Shown: positions 25,676 through 34,704 of the stretch, one piece after another
Layout: the number at the start of each line of letters is the position of its first letter
Numbering within the stretch: position 1 is the first letter of the stretch
Source: Actinomycetota bacterium
Lineage (GTDB): Bacteria > Actinomycetota > Actinomycetes > Actinomycetales > Microbacteriaceae
Reading direction: 5' to 3'
DNA: 62,337 bases
Assembly (NCBI GenBank): GCA_947450345.1
Contig: CANFVD010000003.1
Coordinates: 1 to 62,337 of the forward strand
Position numbers and translations under genes: made by a program
Notes under the pieces: model-generated
The model's database searches: none
The model's input: only the letters and a program-made list of their open reading frames with translations
Told to the model about the DNA's origin: nothing

Positions 25676-27157
25676 ATGACTTTTATTGACTTGGGTATTG
25701 AGCCCGACATTGCACAGGCACTGACCGACAAGGGCATTACCGAGCCCTTTCCGATTCAGGAGCAGACCATTCCTTTGGCCCTCAGCGGTCAAGACATCAT
25801 TGGCCAGGCCAAAACGGGTACCGGAAAGACCTTTGGGTTCGGCCTCCCGATCATCCAACGGCTGGGCATTGCTCCCGAGCCGGGCGTCAAGGTTCTCGTT
25901 GTCGTTCCCACCCGCGAACTCTGCGTTCAGGTCACCGAAGACCTCGAGCTGGCAGCGTCAAACCGGGCCACCACTGTTGTCTCCATCTACGGTGGCAAGG
26001 CTTACGAAGGCCAGATTGAGCAGCTCAAGGCGGGTGCCCAGATTGTCGTGGGAACTCCCGGACGCTTGATCGACCTCGCCGGACAGGGACTCCTGAGTCT
26101 CGGCAACGTCACTGAGGTCGTTCTCGACGAGGCCGACAAGATGCTCGACCTCGGGTTCCTCGCGGACATCGAGAAGATCTTCTCGCGACTGCCCGAGGTG
26201 CGCCACACCATGCTGTTCTCGGCCACCATGCCCGGCCCCATCGTCACGCTGGCCCGGCGCTTCATGTCGAAGCCCATCCACATTCGTGCCACCGACCCCG
26301 ACGAGGGCCTGACACAGGCCAACATCGAGCACATCGTGTACCGCGCCCACGCGCTCGACAAAGACGAAGTGATTGCGCGCATCCTGCAGGCAGAGGGCCG
26401 AGGCAAGACCGTCATCTTCACGCGCACCAAGCGCGCAGCCGCCCGACTGGTCGAAGAGCTGGCCGATCGCGGATTCCCGGCAGCAGCCGTGCACGGCGAC
26501 ATGAGCCAAGAGGCGCGCGAGAAATCGATGGCGTCGTTCAAGGCCGGCAAGAAAGAAATCCTCATCGCCACCGACGTGGCGGCCCGCGGCATCGATGTCG
26601 ATGACGTCACGCACGTGATCAACCACACCATCCCCGAAGACGACAAGGCGTACCTGCATCGCGTGGGCCGCACCGGTCGCGCCGGCAAGACGGGCATCGC
26701 CGTGACGTTCGTGGACTGGGACGACCTGCACAAGTGGGCGCTCATCAACCGCGCACTCGAGTTTGGCAAGCCTGAACCCCTCGAGACCTACTCCTCGTCG
26801 GAGCACCTGTACGCAGACCTCAACATTCCCGTCGGAGCCAAGGGTCGTCTCAAGTCGACGCCGGCCGCCAAGGGTGTCGAGCGCGGCACGTCAACCGGCA
26901 GTCGCAGCGGTAGCTCGCGTGACGGCGGTTCGCGCGACGGTCGTGGCGGATCACGCGGCGGCCAGACACGCTCGGGTCACGCCGCTGGCAGCGAGCGCCG
27001 GGTCAACAACCCGCCGCGACACGTCACTCCCGAGGGAACTCCCGAACAGGCCGGTGGCACGCACGACGGTGGCGGCAACGAACATCACGACGGCAACAAC
27101 CCGTCGCGCACACGCAGCCGCACGCGTCGCCGCGGACCGGGCCTCGCTTCGTCCTAG
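25676..27157 (+). CDS. DEAD-box RNA helicase (RhlE-like)
   Basis: 493 residues. Motifs: Q-motif (GITEPFPIQEQTIP), AKTGTGKT, PTRELCVQV, TPGRL, DEAD within VVLDEADKML, SAT, then RecA2 with VIFTRTK, ATDVAARGIDVDDV and HRVGRTGRAG. After residue ~410 comes a basic Gly/Arg/Ser-rich tail (GSRSGSSRDGGSRDGRGG..., ending RSRTRRRG) that would hold RNA. Likely roles are ribosome assembly or RNA decay and cold adaptation. ATG start at 25676. Confidence 0.95.
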   Translation: MTFIDLGIEPDIAQALTDKGITEPFPIQEQTIPLALSGQDIIGQAKTGTGKTFGFGLPIIQRLGIAPEPGVKVLVVVPTRELCVQVTEDLELAASNRATTVVSIYGGKAYEGQIEQLKAGAQIVVGTPGRLIDLAGQGLLSLGNVTEVVLDEADKMLDLGFLADIEKIFSRLPEVRHTMLFSATMPGPIVTLARRFMSKPIHIRATDPDEGLTQANIEHIVYRAHALDKDEVIARILQAEGRGKTVIFTRTKRAAARLVEELADRGFPAAAVHGDMSQEAREKSMASFKAGKKEILIATDVAARGIDVDDVTHVINHTIPEDDKAYLHRVGRTGRAGKTGIAVTFVDWDDLHKWALINRALEFGKPEPLETYSSSEHLYADLNIPVGAKGRLKSTPAAKGVERGTSTGSRSGSSRDGGSRDGRGGSRGGQTRSGHAAGSERRVNNPPRHVTPEGTPEQAGGTHDGGGNEHHDGNNPSRTRSRTRRRGPGLASS

Positions 27158-27175
27158 CGACTCACCCGGGCGCGC

Positions 27176-28069
27176 CTAAGCAGCGTCATTCGGAGCGTAG
27201 GTGGGCTCATTTCCTGTCGCCTGCTCAATGATGCGGGCAAGCATCTCGGGCTGGGTGGTGTTTTCGCCCGGGCGATTCTCTTTGCGCTCTCCGTGAAAGT
27301 CGCTCGATCCGGTAACGATGAGATCGTAATCTTGCGCGTACTCGTGCAGACGCGCGAGGCCAGCTGGGTTCTGAAGATTTTCCCGATGGTCAAGTTCGAA
27401 TCCCGCGAGACCGGCCTCAAGAAGCATCTCAAGATTCTTTTGCGGCATCACGCCGTCTGTGCGCCCCACGGGGTGCGCGATAATCGGCACTCCGCCGGCG
27501 CCACGCACGAGGCGGATGACATCCAAGATGTTCCCCTTTGCCGGCTTCGGCACGTGGTACTTACTGGATGAGCTGAGTATCTCGTCGAACGCGTCATCCA
27601 CGCTATTCACGTAGCCGTTCTTGACCAGCACCCCGGCCACGTGCGGGCGTTGAGGAGGAGCGCCCTTGGCCTCGGCAAGGACGTCATCAAACTCGATGTC
27701 GTAGTCGGCCTGCAGTCGCGCCACAACCTCGCGAATGCGCTCTTCGCTGCCGTCGGTGACGAGGCGCATGGCGTGGGCCAGCTGAGGCTCGAGCGGGTCA
27801 AAGAGATAGGCCAGCAGGTGCATGCCTCCCACCCCGGGTCCGCCGGTAGTCGAGAGTTCGGCGCCCGGAATGAACGTCATGCCCAATGCGAGACACTCGG
27901 CCTCCGCCTCGGCCCATCCGTCGACCATGTCGTGATCGGTGAGTGCCATGGTGCGCACCCCGTGAGCGTGGGCCTCGCGCACCACGGCCGCCGGGGAATC
28001 CGTGCCGTCCGACCTGTTGCTGTGCATGTGCAGGTCTATCGGGGATTGAGCACGAAAAAAGGACTCCAT
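27176..28069 (-). CDS. PHP-domain metal-dependent phosphoesterase (TrpH/RNase AM-like)
   Basis: 297 residues with PHP metal motifs: DLHMHSNRSDG (HxH), LTDHDMVDGWAEA (H-D), PGAELSTT (Glu), IAHPVGR, and TGSSDFHGERK near the end. The family includes bacterial 3',5'-nucleotide phosphatases and 5'-3' exoribonucleases such as E. coli YciV. Start ATG at 28067-28069, without a Shine-Dalgarno sequence, just 6 nt from the divergent ATG of the next gene. Confidence 0.88.
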   Translation of the reverse strand: MESFFRAQSPIDLHMHSNRSDGTDSPAAVVREAHAHGVRTMALTDHDMVDGWAEAEAECLALGMTFIPGAELSTTGGPGVGGMHLLAYLFDPLEPQLAHAMRLVTDGSEERIREVVARLQADYDIEFDDVLAEAKGAPPQRPHVAGVLVKNGYVNSVDDAFDEILSSSSKYHVPKPAKGNILDVIRLVRGAGGVPIIAHPVGRTDGVMPQKNLEMLLEAGLAGFELDHRENLQNPAGLARLHEYAQDYDLIVTGSSDFHGERKENRPGENTTQPEMLARIIEQATGNEPTYAPNDAA

Positions 28070-28075
28070 AATGCC

Positions 28076-29098
28076 ATGCTAGTGACGATGTTTTCACGCT
28101 TGCTCGCCTTCGTGGTTTCGGTCGCCAGCATGGTCGTCGTGGTCGTGGCTTTTTGGCCGCAAGTTCTTGGCTGGCAGCGGTCGAGTCCGTGGTCGTTCAT
28201 GGTGGCTCCGCGAGGATTTGCCCTGGCCGTCGCCATCCTCGCCTTCATCGTCATATTTGTTCTGGGCAGGTTTGGCCGACCTCTCCGGCGCGTTCTCATG
28301 GCCGCCGGTTCGTGGCTTCTGGTGTTTGCCGTGGCCACGGGCGTGCTGCTGTTTTTCCGGGGGCTCGGCGCCCCCATGCCGGCGACGCCCGTCTCCGGCG
28401 ATAACGGAACCGTTCGCGTTCTGGAGTGGAACACCATGGGTGACGCCCCGGCGCCAGCGGCCATTGCCCAACTTGCCCTGGACTCAGGCGCTCAGGTTAT
28501 TGCCCTCCCCGAGACAACGCGCACGACGGCACAGGATGTCGAGAACATCATGGCGCTGGCCGGTGTGCCCATGCAGTCGTTCACCATTGCCTTTGACGAG
28601 GTCTATCGGGCACACTCGACGTCGCTCCTCATCGCCCGCAGTCTGGGCCCGTACGAGCTCGCCAACGGGAACGCCCAGACGTCCGTCTCCCCCACGGTCG
28701 TTGCCGTATCGACAGACGGCGGGCCCACCATTGTGGCCGCTCACGTAGTGGCCCCCTCGCAGGTGACCATGACCCAGTGGCGTGCCGACCTTGACGTCCT
28801 CGCCGACATCTGCCGTCTCCCCAACGTCATCCTCGCCGGCGACCTCAACGCCACGATTGACAACATGCAGGGGCTCGGCACGAAAAACCTTGGCAATTGT
28901 GTCGATGCGGCGCTGGAGACTCACGGCGCTGCGCTCGGCACCTGGCCCACGTGGTTGCCGACCCTGGGCGGTGCACCCCTCGACCACGTGATGGCCACGA
29001 CCGAATGGCAGATCACCGGATCAACCGTCATCACGAGCGTCGACGGCGCGGGAAGCGATCACCGACCCGTCCTGGCACAGATCACACGGTCCGGCTAA
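28076..29098 (+). CDS. Membrane-bound endonuclease/exonuclease/phosphatase (EEP) family protein
   Basis: 340 residues: three N-terminal membrane segments, then an EEP domain outside the membrane with RVLEWNTMG, IALPETTR, VVAAHVVAP, ILAGDLNATIDN and GSDHRPVLAQI, the metal and catalytic signature of DNase I/phosphatase enzymes. Substrate unknown; it could be a nucleic acid, phosphoinositide or other phosphodiester outside the cell. ATG at 28076 (MLVTMFSRL) is preferred over 28088 because AAGGA is nearer. Upstream frame extension antisense to the PHP gene is not used. Confidence 0.85.
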   Translation: MLVTMFSRLLAFVVSVASMVVVVVAFWPQVLGWQRSSPWSFMVAPRGFALAVAILAFIVIFVLGRFGRPLRRVLMAAGSWLLVFAVATGVLLFFRGLGAPMPATPVSGDNGTVRVLEWNTMGDAPAPAAIAQLALDSGAQVIALPETTRTTAQDVENIMALAGVPMQSFTIAFDEVYRAHSTSLLIARSLGPYELANGNAQTSVSPTVVAVSTDGGPTIVAAHVVAPSQVTMTQWRADLDVLADICRLPNVILAGDLNATIDNMQGLGTKNLGNCVDAALETHGAALGTWPTWLPTLGGAPLDHVMATTEWQITGSTVITSVDGAGSDHRPVLAQITRSG

Positions 29099-29155
29099 TC
29101 CCGGTCTGTCGTGGTGCGCATAGTCACGGCAGCGACGACCTGAAAGACTATGGGC

Positions 29156-30595
29156 ATGGCAGACAACGAGAACCGGTCGACGACGCCCGAGTCTGATGCG
29201 TTCCGCCAGCACATCAGTAGCGACTGGGCCGAGCGCATCGATCCGCCGGCCGTGCTGCGCGACGCTGCACGATCGGCCGCTCCCCGACGCACGCGCGTGT
29301 CCGCCGAGTACACCGGCTTTCGCCTCGTGATTCCCGCGGGAAATGCCAAGCAGCGCAGCAACGACACCGACTACCTGTTTCGAGCTCACTCGGATTTTGC
29401 CTACCTGACGGGCTGGGGCAGCGACACCGAACCCGATGCGGTGCTGGTGTTCGAACCGGCCGGGTCAACACACGCGTGCACAGTGTATTTTCGCGAACCC
29501 GCGGGTCGCGACCACGAAGAGTTTTATGCCAACGCGTCCATCGGAGAGTTCTGGGTGGGTCCGCGTCCCTCGGCGGCCACAGTGGCCGGTGAACTCGGCC
29601 TCGCCACGGCGCACATCGACACGCTCGCGGAGGCACTCACCACAAAGGTTCCCACGATCGTCATTCGGGAAGCCGATCCGGGTGTCACCGACCTCGTTGA
29701 CGGGCTCGATCGCACGCCGGAAGATGCCGAGCGCGATACCGAACTCGCGCGGGTGCTCTCCGAAATGCGGCTCATCAAAGACGATTACGAAATTGATCAG
29801 ATGCGCCGTGCCGTCACCGCCACCCACCTCGGTTTCTCCGACATCGCGCGCGTGCTGCCGGCCATCGGCGGTCAGGTGCGGGGTGAGCGCATCATCGAGG
29901 GCGCCTTCGCCACGCGCGCCCGCCTCGAGGGCAACGGCCTGGGCTACAACACCATCGCCGCATCCGGCACACACGCCTGCATTCTGCACTGGGAACGCAA
30001 CGATGGTTCGGTGGGAGTGGACGATTTGGTTCTCATCGACGCGGGCGTTGAGCTCGAGAGCTACTACACCGCGGACATCACACGCACGCTTCCCGTGTCG
30101 GGGCGATTTAGCCCCGCGCAACGCCAGGTCTACGAAGCGGTCCTCGAGGCGGCCGACGCCGCGTTTGCCATCGTCCGACCGGGCATCACGTTCAGCGAGG
30201 TTCACCAGACGGCCATGGCGGTGATTGCGCGCAAGACCGCCGAGTGGGGACTGCTTCCCGTCTCGGCAGAGGAGGCACTGGCTCCCGAAAACCAGCACCA
30301 CCGCCGCTACATGGTGCACGGGACGAGTCACCACTTGGGTCTTGACGTGCACGATTGCGCACACGCGCGTCGCACCATGTACCAGGACGGCGTGGTCACC
30401 GCGGGAATGGTGTTCACCATCGAGCCCGGTCTGTACTTTCAGCCGGATGACCTCACAGTGCCCGAGGAACTCCGCGGCATCGGCGTACGAATCGAAGATG
30501 ACATCCTGGTCACCGCGACGGGCGCCGAAAACCTGTCCGCGGGAATCCCCCGCACTGTGGCCGAAGTTGAGGCGTGGATTAAGCCCACGCGGTAA
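29156..30595 (+). CDS. pepP: Xaa-Pro aminopeptidase (PepP family)
   Basis: About 479 residues. An aminopeptidase P N-terminal domain (DTDYLFRAHSDFAYLTGW) is followed by a pita-bread metallopeptidase domain with five metal ligands visible: Asp in LIDAGVE and ADITRT, His in VHGTSHHLGLDVHD, Glu in TIEPGLYF and Glu in GVRIEDDILVT. It removes the N-terminal residue before proline from peptides in the cytoplasm. ATG at 29156 has GAAAG 8 nt upstream; the ATG at 29150 is too close. Confidence 0.94.
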   Translation: MADNENRSTTPESDAFRQHISSDWAERIDPPAVLRDAARSAAPRRTRVSAEYTGFRLVIPAGNAKQRSNDTDYLFRAHSDFAYLTGWGSDTEPDAVLVFEPAGSTHACTVYFREPAGRDHEEFYANASIGEFWVGPRPSAATVAGELGLATAHIDTLAEALTTKVPTIVIREADPGVTDLVDGLDRTPEDAERDTELARVLSEMRLIKDDYEIDQMRRAVTATHLGFSDIARVLPAIGGQVRGERIIEGAFATRARLEGNGLGYNTIAASGTHACILHWERNDGSVGVDDLVLIDAGVELESYYTADITRTLPVSGRFSPAQRQVYEAVLEAADAAFAIVRPGITFSEVHQTAMAVIARKTAEWGLLPVSAEEALAPENQHHRRYMVHGTSHHLGLDVHDCAHARRTMYQDGVVTAGMVFTIEPGLYFQPDDLTVPEELRGIGVRIEDDILVTATGAENLSAGIPRTVAEVEAWIKPTR

Positions 30596-30604
30596 GTTGG
30601 TCTC

Positions 30605-31939
30605 ATGACCTCGGCGCGCGTATTCGTGGCCCGATTGGCGGGCTGCAACGTCTTTGACCCCGTGGGTGACCGCGTGGGTCGCGTTCGCGATGCCATTGTG
30701 GTGTACCGCGCGACGGCTGCGCCCCGCGTTGTCGGTCTCATGGTGGAGATTCCCGGCAAGCGTCGCGTGTTTGTCTCCATCGGTCGCGTGGCCTCCATTA
30801 CCAACGGACAGGTCATCACGTCCGGCCTGATCAACGTGCGACGGTTCGAACAGCGTGGTGGTGAGGTGCGCCTGATCACCGAGCTCCTCGGCCGCAAGGT
30901 GAGCTTCAACGACGGCTCCGGAGCCGGAACCATCGAAGACATCGCCATCACCGAGACCGCTGCTGGCGACTGGAACGTCTCCCAGGTGTTTGTTCGACGA
31001 CCGCGTGCCGGTGGCTCACCGTTCTCCAAGGGACCCACCACTCTGGTTGAGTGGTCGCAGATTGCGGAAATGGCGCCCGACGGAGAAAGCCAGTCGGCCG
31101 AGCAGCTCATCGCCGCCTACTCGGAACTGCGTCCCGCGGACCTTGCCACTACCCTTCTCGACCTGCCTCAGGAGCGCATGATCGAGGTGGCGGAAGAACT
31201 GCCGGATGACCGCCTCGCGGACGTGCTCGAAGAGATGGACGAGAGCGATCAGGTCGACATCATCACGCAGCTCGACGATGAGCGAGCCGCCGACGTCCTC
31301 GAAGAGATGGAACCCGACGACGCCGCCGACCTGATTGCCGAGCTCCCCCAGGCTCGCGGTGAGGCACTGCTCGATCTGATGGAGCCCGACGACGCCGACG
31401 ACGTGCGTCTGTTGTTGAGCTTTGGCCCAGACACGGCGGGCGGTTTGATGACCACTGATCCCATCATCCTGTCGGCTGAGGCAACCGTGGCCGAGGGACT
31501 GGCCATGATTCGCCGGCACGAGACCCACCCCGCGCTCGCAGCGGCCGTGTGCATCACGCTTCCGCCGTACGAGTCCCCCACCGGACGCCTGCTCGGCGTG
31601 GTGCACTTCCAGCGCATGCTGCGCTACCCCCCACACGAGCGCCTGGGCGGCCTCATCGACGAGAGCACCGAGCCCGTCAACGTGGGCACCAGTGCCGCCG
31701 AAGTGTCGCGCATCCTGGCCAGTTACAACCTGGTCTCGGTCCCCGTGGTCGACGATGCGGGCCGGCTCGTGGGCGTGGTCACCATCGATGACGTGCTCGA
31801 CTACATCCTGCCCGACGATTGGCGCAGTCACGACGACGACGCCAGCACGCCCAAGCGACGCAAGACGCGCACGCGATCCAAGGCGCCCGTGACCGCATCC
31901 ACCAATTCCAAGCCCACCACCCGCAAGAGGAAGGAGTAA
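30605..31939 (+). CDS. MgtE N-terminal/CBS domain protein without membrane domain
   Basis: 444 residues: a PRC-barrel-like start (NVFDPVGDRVGRVRDAIVV; LLGRKVSFNDGSGAGTIEDI), then the MgtE superhelical N-domain with repeated L-x-E-M-D/E-P-D-D-A-A-D motifs, then a CBS pair (MTTDPIILSAEATVAEGL; SVPVVDDAGRLVGVVTIDDVLDYI), and a Lys/Arg/Thr-rich tail. The magnesium channel domain of MgtE is absent, so this is a cytosolic sensor or regulator, not a transporter. It is the first of three coupled genes (with DUF1003 and Mrp), the same set as Rv1232c-Rv1231c-Rv1229c. Confidence 0.88.
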   Translation: MTSARVFVARLAGCNVFDPVGDRVGRVRDAIVVYRATAAPRVVGLMVEIPGKRRVFVSIGRVASITNGQVITSGLINVRRFEQRGGEVRLITELLGRKVSFNDGSGAGTIEDIAITETAAGDWNVSQVFVRRPRAGGSPFSKGPTTLVEWSQIAEMAPDGESQSAEQLIAAYSELRPADLATTLLDLPQERMIEVAEELPDDRLADVLEEMDESDQVDIITQLDDERAADVLEEMEPDDAADLIAELPQARGEALLDLMEPDDADDVRLLLSFGPDTAGGLMTTDPIILSAEATVAEGLAMIRRHETHPALAAAVCITLPPYESPTGRLLGVVHFQRMLRYPPHERLGGLIDESTEPVNVGTSAAEVSRILASYNLVSVPVVDDAGRLVGVVTIDDVLDYILPDDWRSHDDDASTPKRRKTRTRSKAPVTASTNSKPTTRKRKE

Positions 31940-31941
31940 TC

Positions 31942-32517
31942 GTGGCACGCAGCACCAACGACGTCGACGACTACTTCGACTCCCCCAAAGGCATGGGCCC
32001 CCGCCTGATTCGCCCCACCCGCTCGCGCGACCGCTTCGGCCGATCCACGGAGTCGATTGCGCGCGCCATGGGCACGCCCTGGTTCCTACTGGGGCTCACC
32101 GTGTTCTGTATCGTCTGGATTACGTTCAACGCGTTTGCCCCCGAGGCCTGGCGTTTTGACTCGGCAGCGATTGGCTTCACCGCACTCACTCTGCTGTTGT
32201 CGCTTCAGGCGTCGTACGCGGCACCCATGATCCTGCTGGCACAGAACCGCCAGGATGACCGCGACCGCGTTCAGTTTGAGCAGGATCGCGTGCGCGCCGA
32301 GCGCAATCTGGCCGACACCGAGTACCTCGCCCGCGAGGTCGTGGCCCTTCGGCTCGCCATGAAGGATCTGGCAACGAAGGACTTCATTCGGCAAGAACTG
32401 CGCGAACTGCTCGCCGAACTCGAGACCGAGCGTGCGGCGAAGCCCGCCTCCACATCGACCCGCTCTCCCGCGCGACCGGCACGCGCCTCTGTTGCGCGAG
32501 CACCTCGCACCAAGTGA
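31942..32517 (+). CDS. DUF1003 family membrane protein
   Basis: 191 residues with two membrane segments (FLLGLTVFCIVWITFNAF and AIGFTALTLLLSLQASYAAPMILLAQNRQDDRDR, the DUF1003 hallmark) followed by a charged helical region and an Ala/Pro/Arg-rich tail. GTG start at 31942 with AGGAAGGAG about 6 nt upstream, 2 nt after the stop of the MgtE-like gene. Its function is unknown; the constant linkage with the MgtE-like gene suggests a shared role. The stop overlaps the Mrp start. Confidence 0.88.
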   Translation: MARSTNDVDDYFDSPKGMGPRLIRPTRSRDRFGRSTESIARAMGTPWFLLGLTVFCIVWITFNAFAPEAWRFDSAAIGFTALTLLLSLQASYAAPMILLAQNRQDDRDRVQFEQDRVRAERNLADTEYLAREVVALRLAMKDLATKDFIRQELRELLAELETERAAKPASTSTRSPARPARASVARAPRTK

Positions 32518-33650
32518 CCGCATCCTCGCCGGCGTCGGCAGAGAGCGTTCGCGCGCAGGTGGGCGCCATTCTCGACCCAGAGATTCGTCGTCCGCTGGCC
32601 GACCTCGGCATGATCGGCGAGGTCTCGGTTGACGGCGACGCGGCCCGCGTGAACGTTCGACTCACCATCGCCGGGTGTCCCGCGGCACGAGAGATCGAGT
32701 CGGCCGTCCGTGACGCCGCACTGGCGGTTCCCGGGATTACCGACGCCACGGTCGACGTGACCGTGATGACGACCGAGGAGCGCGGTGAGCTGATGGCTCG
32801 ACTGCGACCGGGTGGCACAACCATGGCCTTTGGTCCGGAGTCGGGCACGCGCGTGATTGCGGTGACCAGCGGCAAGGGCGGCGTGGGAAAGTCGAGCGTG
32901 ACCGTGAACCTTGCCGTCGCCTGTGCGCAGCGGGGACTTCGCGTGGGCATCCTCGATGCCGACGTTTACGGGTACTCCATCCCCGCGCTGATGGGTCTCG
33001 CGCCCGAGGGCATCCCCGTTCGCCCCACCCGACTCGACGACGCCATCGTGCCGCCGGTGGCGCACGACGTCAAAGTGATCTCCATCGGCATGTTCGTCGA
33101 CGACACCGATGTAGCGGTGGCCTGGCGCGGGCCCATGCTGCAGCGCACGGTCTCGCAGTTCCTCACCGACGTGTATTTTGGCGACCTCGACGTTCTGCTC
33201 ATCGACCTTCCGCCCGGCACGGGCGATGTGGCCATCACGGTCGGACAGATGCTCCCCCACTCCGACGTGCTCATTGTGACCACACCACAGCCCTATGCCG
33301 CCGGCGTGGCCATTCGCGCGGGCGGACTCGCGGCTCAGACGGGTCAGCGCGTGATTGGTGTCGTGGAGAACATGAGCGCGGGCGTGCAGGCCGACGGCAC
33401 GACACTCGACGTCTTCGGATCGGGGGGAGCCGCGGCGGTCGTGGCCGGTCTTGCCCGACAGTCGGTCGCCACCGAGGTGCTCGGTCACGTCCCCCTCAGT
33501 CCGCTCATGGCTCAGGCGGCAGACGCGGGCACACCCCTCGTGGCCTCACACCCCGATGATGCGGCAGCGCAGGAGCTCACCCGCATCGCCGACGCTCTAC
33601 TCAAACTCACGGCGCGCAAAGACCGCGGCGTTCCGCTGGCTCCTCGCTAA
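32514..33650 (+). CDS. mrp: Mrp/ApbC-family Fe-S cluster carrier ATPase
   Basis: 378 residues: an N-terminal MIP18/DUF59 domain (ILDPEIRRPLADLGMIGEV, AGCPAAREIESAVRDA) and an NBP35/Mrp P-loop ATPase domain with SGKGGVGKSS, DADVYGYSIPALMG, DLPPGTGDVAITV and VVENMSA. It is expected to carry and insert Fe-S clusters. The CxxC cluster site common in the C-terminal part of other members is not seen, as in many actinobacterial versions. GTG start overlaps the DUF1003 stop (GTGA). Confidence 0.92.
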   Translation: MTASSPASAESVRAQVGAILDPEIRRPLADLGMIGEVSVDGDAARVNVRLTIAGCPAAREIESAVRDAALAVPGITDATVDVTVMTTEERGELMARLRPGGTTMAFGPESGTRVIAVTSGKGGVGKSSVTVNLAVACAQRGLRVGILDADVYGYSIPALMGLAPEGIPVRPTRLDDAIVPPVAHDVKVISIGMFVDDTDVAVAWRGPMLQRTVSQFLTDVYFGDLDVLLIDLPPGTGDVAITVGQMLPHSDVLIVTTPQPYAAGVAIRAGGLAAQTGQRVIGVVENMSAGVQADGTTLDVFGSGGAAAVVAGLARQSVATEVLGHVPLSPLMAQAADAGTPLVASHPDDAAAQELTRIADALLKLTARKDRGVPLAPR

Positions 33651-33665
33651 TCGGACGTTGCCGAG

Positions 33666-34271
33666 CTAAGCCAGTTGGCGGGCGTGGCGGCGCTGAGCAA
33701 CGAAGAGGGTAACCACAACCACGGCGGGCCACGTCGACTCGGCGTCGGCGGCAAGTCGTTCGACGAGACCGACGTAGCCCAGTGTCGGACTGCTCCACAC
33801 GCCGAGGAACCACAGGCACAGGGCTCCCAAAAAGACGGTGCCACCGACCGCGGCCCACGGGCGCACGATCCAGGGGTATGTGGCCCGCACGCGCATTCCG
33901 AGTACCGGCCAGACAGCGAGCAAGACGAAGCCGATCATGGCCGCAATGCGGTGGGGCACCGACGTTCCTTCGACCGTGGGAAGAGGAAAGAGACCCACGG
34001 TAAACGTGGCGGCACCTGCGAGTCCGAGGGCCACTCGACCGGGAATGCCAATGCCGGGCGTGAATGCCGCCGTGACCATATGACAGACGGCCGTGCACAA
34101 AAAGATCACCGTGACGAATAGGTGTGTTGGTGCCGTGAGCGCCGCCAGCTCGCTGATGGTTTGCGATATCGGTGAGAAACCGGGAAACATCTGTTCGCCC
34201 GCAATCGTTGCACCGATGAACAGGATTGGTGCGAGCAGCGACGAGATGAGGGCGGCCCGTCGAACGTACAT
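33666..34271 (-). CDS. DUF998 family integral membrane protein
   Basis: 201 residues with about six membrane segments and the family pattern PGFSPISQTISELAA near the first loop. Function unknown. ATG start 1 nt after the TatB stop codon, so the two are co-translated. It converges with mrp. Confidence 0.8.
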   Translation of the reverse strand: MYVRRAALISSLLAPILFIGATIAGEQMFPGFSPISQTISELAALTAPTHLFVTVIFLCTAVCHMVTAAFTPGIGIPGRVALGLAGAATFTVGLFPLPTVEGTSVPHRIAAMIGFVLLAVWPVLGMRVRATYPWIVRPWAAVGGTVFLGALCLWFLGVWSSPTLGYVGLVERLAADAESTWPAVVVVTLFVAQRRHARQLA

Positions 34272-34272
34272 G

Positions 34273-34638
34273 CTACGTGGCTTCCATATCGAACGGCGCT
34301 GATCCCGCCTTGGCGCGGGCCGGGCGCGGGCGCGCGGGTGAGGCGACCGGTGCCGCGACTGTTGCCGCTGCCGCGGGAGCTTGTGGTGTGTCTAACAGCG
34401 CATCGCGAATGATGCGTCGCGGGTCGTACTGGCGAGGATCGAGCGTACGCCAGTCGACATCGTCGAACTCGTCGCCCATCTCTTCGCGCATGCGCTCTTT
34501 GGCACCCGTCGCCATGTTGCGGATGCCCTTGACCAGGCGGGCAAGACCTGCGGCGTACTGGGGCAGACGTTCGGGGCCGAGCAGGAAAACGGCGAGAACG
34601 CCAATCACCAGCAACTTTTCGAAGGTCAGACCAAACAC
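34273..34638 (-). CDS. tatB: Sec-independent translocase protein TatB
   Basis: 121 residues beginning VFGLTFEKLLVIGVLAVFLLGPERLP: the short N-terminal membrane helix and the GPERLP hinge of Tat A/B proteins. An amphipathic helix follows (AAGLARLVKGIRNMATGAKERMREEMG), then an Ala/Pro-rich tail. The DVDWRTLDPRQYDPRRIIRDAL segment is typical of actinobacterial TatB. It works with TatA/TatC, not in this window, to export folded proteins. GTG at 34636-34638 is chosen because the membrane helix must be N-terminal. Rv1224 is the counterpart near mrp. Confidence 0.92.
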   Translation of the reverse strand: MFGLTFEKLLVIGVLAVFLLGPERLPQYAAGLARLVKGIRNMATGAKERMREEMGDEFDDVDWRTLDPRQYDPRRIIRDALLDTPQAPAAAATVAAPVASPARPRPARAKAGSAPFDMEAT

Positions 34639-34704
34639 GAGTACCAGATTACTCTTCGGGACTTGCCAGCGCGCTTCGGTAGGCTGAGGGCGACGGGAGG
34701 AATC

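Noticed and set aside
29465-30364. A 299-codon minus-strand frame inside the aminopeptidase gene
   Set aside because: No motif or RBS, and the plus strand carries all metal ligands of PepP.
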